A stretch of 64,000 nt of DNA. It comes from Solen grandis. Taxonomy: Eukaryota > Mollusca > Bivalvia > Adapedonta > Solenidae. Where the stretch lies: assembly GCA_021229015.1 (NCBI GenBank), contig CM037792.1, positions 4,163,136 to 4,227,135 of the forward strand, read 5' to 3'. A program made the translations under genes and the position numbers. Positions 56,949 to 64,000 of this stretch are shown here, in pieces. The stretch's first letter is position 1. Each line of letters starts with the position of its first letter. Below the pieces are notes generated by a model. The model was not told the DNA's origin. It saw only the letters and a list, made by a program, of their open reading frames with translations, and did not search any database.

Positions 56949-57035
56949 ATGATTGAGGCTCTACAAATGGACACTTTGGCAAATTGATATATAAATACTT
57001 GCTTATCTATCAATAAAACATTAATTTCTAACATA
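56949..57035 (+). other. Non-coding last exon (3' UTR) of the secreted-protein gene
   Basis: Follows a strong acceptor (CTTTTTTTATTCTTTTCAG). Short and AT-rich, with AATAAA at 57012-57017 and likely cleavage about 15-25 bases later. It contains stop codons in all frames soon after its start and adds no coding sequence. Confidence 0.7.
57012..57017 (+). promoter_or_regulatory. Polyadenylation signal AATAAA
   Basis: Canonical hexamer 63 bases into the last exon. A T-rich stretch (TTAATTTCTAACATACCTGT) follows, as expected for a cleavage region. Confidence 0.7.
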
Positions 57036-57159
57036 CCTGTTTTCACATATAAAATCCATGATTCAAATCCATTAAGACATTTGAAAAAACTGAAAAAGGG
57101 TTTTCCGAAAATGGCATAAATGTTTCACTCATACTGATTTACGAGAGCCCCTGTACATC

Positions 57160-57275
57160 AGTTGACTGGGTGTCCAGATAACGCAGTGGTTAATGCTTGT
57201 GAAACCCGGATTCAATCCCAGGTCGATGTCCATGTTTGGCACATGGCTTTTCTCCGGATACCCCGGTCTATGCAC
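57160..57275 (+). mobile_element. tRNA-derived SINE head, family 3
   Basis: The A-box-like TAACGCAGTGGTTAATGC and the B-box-like GGATTCAATCCC are followed by ATGGCTTTTCTCCGGATACC, similar to the 19.8-kb relic. Truncated. Confidence 0.6.
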
Positions 57276-57279
57276 CCGA

Positions 57280-57311
<32 letters not shown>

Positions 57312-57322
57312 ACACACACACC
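57280..57322. repeat. (CA)n(CG)n(CA)n microsatellite
   Basis: About 7 CA, 8 CG and 7 CA dinucleotides in one run, an alternating purine-pyrimidine tract of about 42 bases. It lies just downstream of the gene and at the end of a SINE relic. Confidence 0.95.
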
Positions 57323-57400
57323 AAAAACCTCAGGAAGGACAGTATCGGTGCCAACGAGAGAGTTTTCATCAGCGATTTTACTTTCTGTAGAATCGTTGAA

Positions 57401-58250
57401 AAACAAGAGGGCCATGATGACCCTGGATCGCTCACCTGAGTATAGGGTTACTCAAGGAACAACAGTCTGTATTAAAACATTTTGAAATCTGATCAGTAGT
57501 TTTGAATGAGATGATCCCTGCAAAGTTTTATCAAATTCTGTTCAGGAGTTTCAGAGGAGAGGTCATTTTAAGTTTTCAATATATACATATAAAGCAAATT
57601 GGTCCTGCCCCTTGCAGCTATATTTTTTATGGGTCGGAATAATTTTAGCAACTTTTGTGAAACTTCACCCAAGGATCATCCCTGCCAAATTAAATCAAAA
57701 TCTGTCCAGCAGTTTCAGAGGAGATGTCATTTAGAGACTTCACTATACACATATAAGGCAAATTAGCACCGCCCATGTTTTTTGGATCAGAATAATTTTA
57801 GCAACTTTTGTAAAGCTTCACCAAATGATCCTCCTTGCCAAATTAAATCAAATTTTGTCCAGCGGTTTCAAAGGAGATGTTTAAAGATTTCACTGTAAAG
57901 ATATAAGGCAAAATTGCCCCGCCCCTGGCGCCATGTTTTTTATGGATCGGAGTAATCTTTGTGAAGCTTCACCCAAGGACCATCCCTGCCAAATTTAATC
58001 AAATTCAGTCCAGTTATTTCAGAGGAGATGTAGTTTTAAGATTTCACTAAATACATATACGGCAAATTAGCCCCGCCCATGGCAGCCACTTTTTTGTACG
58101 GATCGGAATAATTTTAGCAACTTTTGTGTAATTTTACCCAAGGAACATCCCTGCTAAATTTAATCAAATTCTGCCCAACGGTTTCAGAGATGTTGTTGAC
58201 GACGGACGACTGATGATGACGGACGCAGGGCGATCACAAAAGCTGAAAAT
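57401..58250. mobile_element. Foldback-related repeat F
   Basis: Starts AAACAAGAGGGCC-ATGATGACCCT then ATCGCTCACCTGAG, the same left end as repeat A. Internal units of about 155-165 bp (GGATCGGAATAATTTTAGCA, TTTCAGAGGAGATGT) occur four times. The right end has GACGACGGACGAC but lacks the hairpin seen in A, so it is truncated or a variant. Confidence 0.83.
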
Positions 58251-58617
58251 GAATGAAAATTAAACTTATGAATGATTAAAGCATTATAACAAGAAACCTC
58301 TACATATATACATCCACCCACCCACCGGAACCTGAACAAACTTAAGGAGCAAGCCTATTGATAAACATATCAATAGAAGCAATTCTATCATTCCAGTTAC
58401 ACATTCATGTATAGGAAATAAATAAATGATCAACTAGAAGTATCTCTTAATGTGATTAATACCCTCACATCCCACCTTGTCTTCATGTAATGCGAGTGTA
58501 GAGCGGGGCGTGTCGAGCGTGTTTCTCATGTTTTACAAGCAGCGGGGCACCGTTTTCATAAACAGGCTGCTCTCTGTGAAGGAGAGATTCAAGCATCATT
58601 TACCGTGAAGTATTACT

Positions 58618-58824
58618 TTAACCCTTTCCCTCATAGAGGACACCATGAAAAGACTTATGCGAACAGCTGATCAGGTTTTATGCTGTTCGCTGCTCCTCAG
58701 TGGTCTGGAAATGAGGATTTTGTAAATAAATTTGGTAAGGTTTAACTGTGGTTTTCTGCAGATCAGGCTTTATGTTATACCTATTGAGGGCGTCAAAATG
58801 AGTATATATGAGGGAAAGGCTTAA
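58618..58824. mobile_element. TTAA-flanked MITE, copy 2 (inverted)
   Basis: The left end is TTAACCCTTTCCCTCATAGA and the right end TATATGAGGGAAAGGCTTAA, so TTAA flanks both sides. It is the reverse complement of the copy at 41.4 kb and lacks that copy's internal CCTGCGAG hairpin. Confidence 0.88.
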
Positions 58825-58844
58825 TACTTAGGGCAGTCTTCTTG

Positions 58845-58985
58845 TAATCACACAGCCATGTCCAGGTCATGTACAGTATAGGCAGAAGACATGACCCAGG
58901 TAACTATCCGGCCTATCGAGTGACCAGACCGGGTTTCAAACCGGCAGCTGTGAGGGACTTAATGATCAGATTTAGTTATGTTTGG
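58845..58985 (-). mobile_element. SINE-like relic, reverse strand
   Basis: Minus-strand GCCGGTTTGAAACCCGG holds a B-box-like element within an inverted repeat, followed by CACTCGATAGGCCGGATAG. The family was not identified. Confidence 0.4.
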
Positions 58986-60240
58986 GTTTAATAAATAATA
59001 GCAAAAAAACAGTCCTTTCACAGGTACTTTATTTTATTGATAATTAAAGCAGGTAAGCAAGTTTGATAAAGAATATATTTGTGTGATTAAACTAGTAAGA
59101 CAGTTTTTTTTGGGGGGTCTTACTTTCATTTTTAAAGAGTAAGAAAATGCACCATCCATTTTAAGCAGAACTGCTAAGACCTAAATGGTTTCCATTTGAT
59201 ATACAATTTGTACTGTGTATGGTACTGTAATTCACAGCAATAGCTTTGACGTTTTTGCAATATTTACCACACTGTATTGCAGTGTTTTTGCAACATGTAA
59301 ATTTTGTAGTGAATTACAATACAAATATGTGCATACTTGTAAACATAAAAGCAAATGACCAGTTATAAGGAGTTGTTTGCTTTTATTTTCTACATTTTAT
59401 CCTTAACAAATATGCCCTACTGAACTTCCACTTGAAAGACAAATCAACACTAATCTTTTTATCATTTAAATGTCAAAATATCGATAATTGGAATTTTAAA
59501 AAATAAAAATCGATGTATGTAACATACCAGTATATCAGGCATCACAAATATACTCCGGGACATTAAAAAAATGCCCCATTTATAAAATTTGATATACATG
59601 TATAAGTTTTTTTTGTTCATAGGTTGATCCCTTCTTTAAACTCGGATTTTCTTTAGTGATAAACAAAAGTAGGACTTAAAACAACCACCCATTGTTTGTT
59701 GAAATATATCTAATTATATTTCTAAATAATCTAAAATCGTCAAAATATTCAACATATTTCCAAGGTGAGGCGTTTTTCAAGTGCCGTAGAATATCAACAG
59801 TAGTGTAAAGATAAGCAGACCATAGCAGCAGCACACACATCTGTAGTACAATATCACAACCAGTCACATTGTACTGATATTGGGCCAGTGCTATAACACA
59901 TAGCACATATAAATTTTGTAAAAAAAAAAAAAAAAAGAGTAAAAAATTGCATATGCTGTAAGTAACATACGGTACTTAAAAAATATGGACAGAAAATGTC
60001 AAACTTGCTAACCTGCTTAATGTACATACACACTGGTAAACATAAAAACAACATGATATGATGCACCAAGGTTAGTCCAATAAAGCTATTAACAATGGAA
60101 TGTGACTTCATTATAATTCCTACAATGTTCAGGAGATCAAATGTGCAACCAAAGGTAACCCTCTAGGGTTTCATAAGTCATGTAAATGTACTAAAATCCA
60201 ATAAAGATGCACAAAACAGAGGATTATATTCTTCTTATTA
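58986..60240. other. AT-rich intergenic DNA
   Basis: No supported gene. Minus-strand ORFs at 59676-60111 (76 and 85 codons) are hydrophobic from AT-rich codons and have no further support. Confidence 0.45.
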
Positions 60241-61790
60241 TTCTTTTTTTAGGACTTTCTGCCTTGGGTTTTTTTTTTTTGGCATGAAACTATGGTGGTT
60301 TTTTTTATTAGGACTTTCTGCCTACTGGCAGAAAGTCCTATTGGGTGTGAACTGTTTTTTTTTATTCTTCTTCTTCTTATTATTATTATTCTTTTTTTCT
60401 TCCTCTTATATTTGTGTTAATTTTGAGGTGTTGCCATTGACTCAGAACAATGAAAATTTTATGGCATATATTTCAAACCATGAGGTTTCGGATGCAATGA
60501 ATTTCATAGTCTACAGCCATTATTTCTGGACCGATTTTCATCAAAATTTCACAGAATGTGTATGTAAGGCTCTAGTTGTGCCTTTCGGTGTCCGTTTTTC
60601 CAAATTCGAAAAGGCAAAGGTTTTATGGCGAATCCAAGATTCGAACTAATGACGTCAAATTTCAAATGCGTATAAAATCGCTTCCAGAAGAGCTATAAAG
60701 TCACATGACGTCATAATGCTAATAAAACTTTCGTATTAAATCTTAACGTTTTTTAAGCCCTGTAGACTTTATTTTTTGTATGATTTCTTTGAAATTTGTC
60801 TGCAGTATTAGATTTTATGGAGCCATGTCACTTTCCTTTCCGGAAAATCCCAAAGGTCAAGGTCATATATCAATTATCGGCTTTTTCTTCGGCCTTAAAT
60901 ATCTCAAAAACGGTAAATATTCTATCGAGACACTATGCGTATAATTTGTAGTGTTTAGAAAGACCTTTCAGATGATATTTAGTTTTTGATGATCGGGGTT
61001 GAATCGGTTGAGTTATGGCGGAAAAACGAAAATTTGGTAACCCTCAGTGTGTTTAACAGTTTATATCTCGAAAGCCTTTGATTTTTGAAAATATGATGAT
61101 GAAAATTATTTGTAGAGCAATGTTTGGCTGTTATTTTGATGCTTAATGATTGACCTAAGATTCATGGAGTAATGGGGGAAAAAAACGAAATTCGTGCATA
61201 TAGCTTTGCTGATTTTTTTCTTTTTTCAGGAGGTTTAAGAGCTTGTATCTCAAAAACTATAAAAAAAAATATTCCTATAGATAAAGCATGTGAAATGTAG
61301 AGAATTTTCAGCGATTTTGCCGTTATGTAAGAGTTTCACGGCTTATATCTTAATACTCATATGAAATAAGTCAACAAATTAACCGAGTGAGTTGCAGAGA
61401 ATTTTAAGACGATAACTTTGGTAAAGTTTTGAAATTGATCAAAGTATAAGGAAGTTACATCAAAAATACGAATTTAAACATGTATAATTTCAGCGATTTT
61501 GCCGTCATGTCGAGTTTTACGGCTTATATCTTAAGAATCATTAGAAATAAGTCCATACATTAAGGTTTTGAAATTGATAAAGAAAAATAAGGAAGTTACA
61601 TAAAAAATACGAATTTAAAATAATTTAAAATAATTTAAAGCCAATTGTAAGAATTTTTAAGTATCCTACTTTCGCTTTCACCTTAATTGAAGCATTTTTG
61701 GAAAATTTAAGTTTACAGATATGTATTAGTCATATAAATTGCAAAAAAAAATTACTTTTTACTTATATTGATATTACTAGCTAAACAAGC

Positions 61791-62090
61791 GTACCGTTCC
61801 CGATGGCCGAGTGGTTAAAGCGTCCGCCTCGGGAGCGGGAGGTCGTGGGTTCGATACCAAAGTCGTAAAAAAATGGTACTGTTATAGCTCCCTTGCTTGG
61901 CGCTCAGGGTAGTTGCAAGACTGGTTGGCTCGGTATCAGGATAATGTGACTATCATGCCACATGTCTACGGCGTGATACCTGCAGTGTGGCAGCACTATA
62001 ACTGCATTAAGTAGACATCGTCTCCAAATAACTGAAATACTGTCGGTGGGACGTTAAACCGAACAAACAAACAAACAAACTAAACAAGTG
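61791..62090 (+). mobile_element. SINE family 1, well preserved
   Basis: A box GATGGCCGAGTGGTTAAAGC, B box GGGTTCGATACC, then TAGCTCCCTTGCTTGGCGCT, GGCGTGATACCTGCAGTGTG and the tail CGGTGGGACGTTAAACC, ending in (CAAA)n. It is the best reference copy in the window for the relics at 3.0, 7.9, 17.2 and 25.1 kb. Confidence 0.93.
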
Positions 62091-62318
62091 TTGACAATGA
62101 TTTAATGATTTAATCTATTGCATGGTAGCATTTACGGTTTTATTCCCGCGACTGTACACGAAATTAAAAAAAGAAAAGAATATTGATATGCAGAATTAAT
62201 AGGTTTAAGTTTAATTGCTTATATTTTGAAAACTGATAAAACTAGACCCAAATATGCTACAATTGAATTGTAGGGATTTTCAGGACATATATTTTGGTAC
62301 CTAGAATACAAAAATTGG

Positions 62319-62540
62319 AATCTCTCAGCCCCTCACCGCTGTGGGTTAGAATCCCGGTAGGGACTTCGGATTTTTCATGTGAGGAAGCCCTCCAGCTGGC
62401 TTGCGGTAGGTCGGTGATTCTATCCGTGTACCTCTGTGTACTCGGGGTCTTCCTCCACCTGTAATTAGCTGGACGTCTCTATATGATTGAAATACTATCA
62501 CAGCGACGGTAAACCCAAATACAACAACAACAACAACTAC
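62319..62540 (+). mobile_element. SINE family 2, 5'-truncated
   Basis: Begins inside the head (CAGCCCCTCACCGCTGTGGG), with a B box mutated to GGTTAGAATCCCGG. The GTGAGGAAGCCCTCCAGCTG and GGGGTCTTCCTCCACCTG body follows, and a (CAA)n tail. The A box is missing. Confidence 0.88.
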
Positions 62541-62741
62541 TAAAATCAAAATAAAGATTTATTTATTTTTGCCATATGGCTTACTTCACAAAGTTCATGC
62601 ATGAGAAGTCCATAAGAAAAAAAAGTAAAATGTAGGAAATATGATATATATTCTTTCTAACGGTATTTATCTTTACATTTCAAAATGTTGCAGAAAGTCC
62701 TATCATTCGTATCAACGAATGAAATCTAGTTATTCTTTTTT

Positions 62742-64000
62742 CCTTCCTCTTATATTTGTGTTAATTTCGAGGTGTTGCAATTGACTCAGAACAAGGAAAA
62801 TTTTATGGCATATATTTCAAACCATGAACTTTCGGATGCAATGAATTTCAGGTTCATATGACGTCATATAATGTCAGATTTGACGTCAGATGAAAAAGTT
62901 TGTACGCGGTCTACAGCCATTAATTCTGGACCGATTTTCATAAATTTTTCACAGAATGTGTATGTTAGGCTCTAGTTGTGCATCCCGTTGTCCGTTTTTC
63001 AACATTCGAACTAAAGACGTCAAATTTCAAATGCGTATGAAATCGCTTACAGATGAGCTAGAAAGATGGTATTTGGACAGAATATAAGTCTCTCGGTTTT
63101 TTTTTTTGGAATGTGTATGACGCATATGACGTCATGAGGTGAAATGTAATTTCTAAATTTACGTGTTAATTTTTACCTTGAAAGTTTAAAATGTTTCAGG
63201 AAATTTTATTTCAATAATTTTATTTGACTGTGACGTGTTTTGACGTCAAACTTGACGTCGTCTAAAAATGTTTGTACGTGTCTACAGCCATTATTTCTTG
63301 GTCGATTTTCATCAAAATTTCACAGAATGTTTATGTTACACTCTAGTTGTGCATTCCAGTGTCCGTTTATCAAAATTCGAAAATGCAAATTTTATGGCTA
63401 ATCCAAGTTTCGAACCATTGACGTCAAATTTCAAATGCGTATAAAATCGCTTACAGATGAGCTAGAAAGATGAGATTTGGACAGAATATAAGTCTCTAGG
63501 TTTTCTTTATCGGTCCTGAAATAATGGCTGTAGACCGTGTAAAACCCTTTTGTCCTGACGTCAAACCTTATGTTATATGACGCCAAATGAATAAAAATGT
63601 CTACAGTAATGTGATACAGTTATTTATTTTAATGCTCCGTGCCCCCTTCAATTGAACAAGAAACTTCAATGAAGATATGAGAAATGAATATTTCGTAGAA
63701 AAGGAATCTTGTATACCTTTTTAGCATGTTAAGAGGACTAGTAATACTTCATTCCCTTGCAGAACACGAAGATTGGGTATTATTGTAGTTATCTTAAAAA
63801 TGGTTCTGGAAAAAATAGCATTATGAAATAATAACTGAAAACAAAGTCACATATTCCCTTTTGAATGCAATGACTTTAAAATTTAAATTATGTTATATGA
63901 CATCACAGATTTCCTCTGCTATTTATTTATGTTTGCACTCTACAGCTGTCAATTCGGGACGGATTTTCTTCAATTTTTGAAGATGGTGTATGTCAGAAAA
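62742..64000. repeat. Diverged tandem copies of the 60.4-kb unit, running off the window
   Basis: GTTAATTTCGAGGTGTTGC, ATTTTATGGCATATATTTCA and GGACCGATTTTCAT phrases repeat the 60397-60660 segment. They then recur in part near 62930, 63290 and 63950, each followed by a GACGTCAAATTTCAAATGCG-like stretch. No ORF survives across copies. Confidence 0.72.

Larger units (their letters stand above)
60250..62701. mobile_element. Foldback-type repeat H with TAGGACTTTCTGC ends
   Basis: The left has a hairpin AGGACTTTCTGCC-TACT-GGCAGAAAGTCCT (60310-60339), preceded by a second partial TTAGGACTTTCTGCC at 60250. The right end is GCAGAAAGTCCTA (62690-62702). Internal phrases include TTTATATCTTAATACTCAT-like and GATTTTGCCGTTATG units. 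Two SINEs (61.8 and 62.3 kb) are nested in it. Confidence 0.72.

Noticed and set aside
60284..60649. 121-codon ORF
   Set aside because: It starts in a poly-T/TTC tract at the foldback H hairpin and is not preserved in the diverged copy at 62.75 kb.
17190..62540. Several tRNA-like A/B box pairs that could be called tRNA genes
   Set aside because: No acceptor stem or anticodon arm could be formed, and each is followed by a conserved SINE body and tail.

Overview
The window is AT-rich eukaryotic DNA, most likely from a bivalve mollusc. The reasons are GT-AG introns, dense tRNA-derived SINEs with the long conserved tails seen in bivalves, many foldback repeats with internal tandem units, and almost no long ORFs. 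The species assignment is inference and stops at 'probably bivalve'. A run of 100 N marks an assembly gap near 39.3 kb.

Only one apparently intact protein gene was found: a + strand, seven-exon gene from about 43.5 to 57.03 kb. Joining the six coding exons in phase gives 232 residues: a signal peptide, a 12-cysteine IGFBP-N / insect-inhibitor-like module, a 5-residue microexon linker, a thyroglobulin type-1 domain lacking one complete disulfide pair, and a second, complete thyroglobulin type-1 domain ending on its last cysteine. A TATA box lies 50 bp upstream of the ATG and a non-coding last exon carries AATAAA. It looks like a secreted cysteine-rich protein, possibly a protease inhibitor or growth-factor binder.

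Region by region. 0-1.6 kb: two degenerate repeat families. 1.6-9.7 kb: AT-rich intergenic DNA with two reverse-strand SINE relics. 9.7-15.66 kb: a complete but dead LTR retrotransposon on the minus strand (two LTRs, polypurine tract, 5-bp target duplication). Its domains are Ty3/gypsy-like but run gag-IN-RT-RNase H, the rare Gmr1-like order, and a 550-bp TA-flanked MITE splits the integrase core. 15.7-20 kb: SINEs and AT-rich DNA. 20.1-26.4 kb: an old tandem duplication whose first copy was later invaded by two foldback elements. 28.2-29.2 kb: a MITE with TIRs. 29.6-35 kb: a foldback repeat split by a 4.2-kb TIR element that carries a decayed three-exon THAP-like gene. 38.7-42.7 kb: a foldback repeat, the gap, and a 3.0-kb TIR element containing a LINE RT fragment, a SINE and a TTAA MITE. 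43.5-57 kb: the secreted-protein gene, with introns full of repeats. 57-64 kb: more foldback repeats and SINEs.

The genes do not form a pathway. The window is one real gene in a landscape of nested mobile elements, and the nesting gives a relative insertion order.
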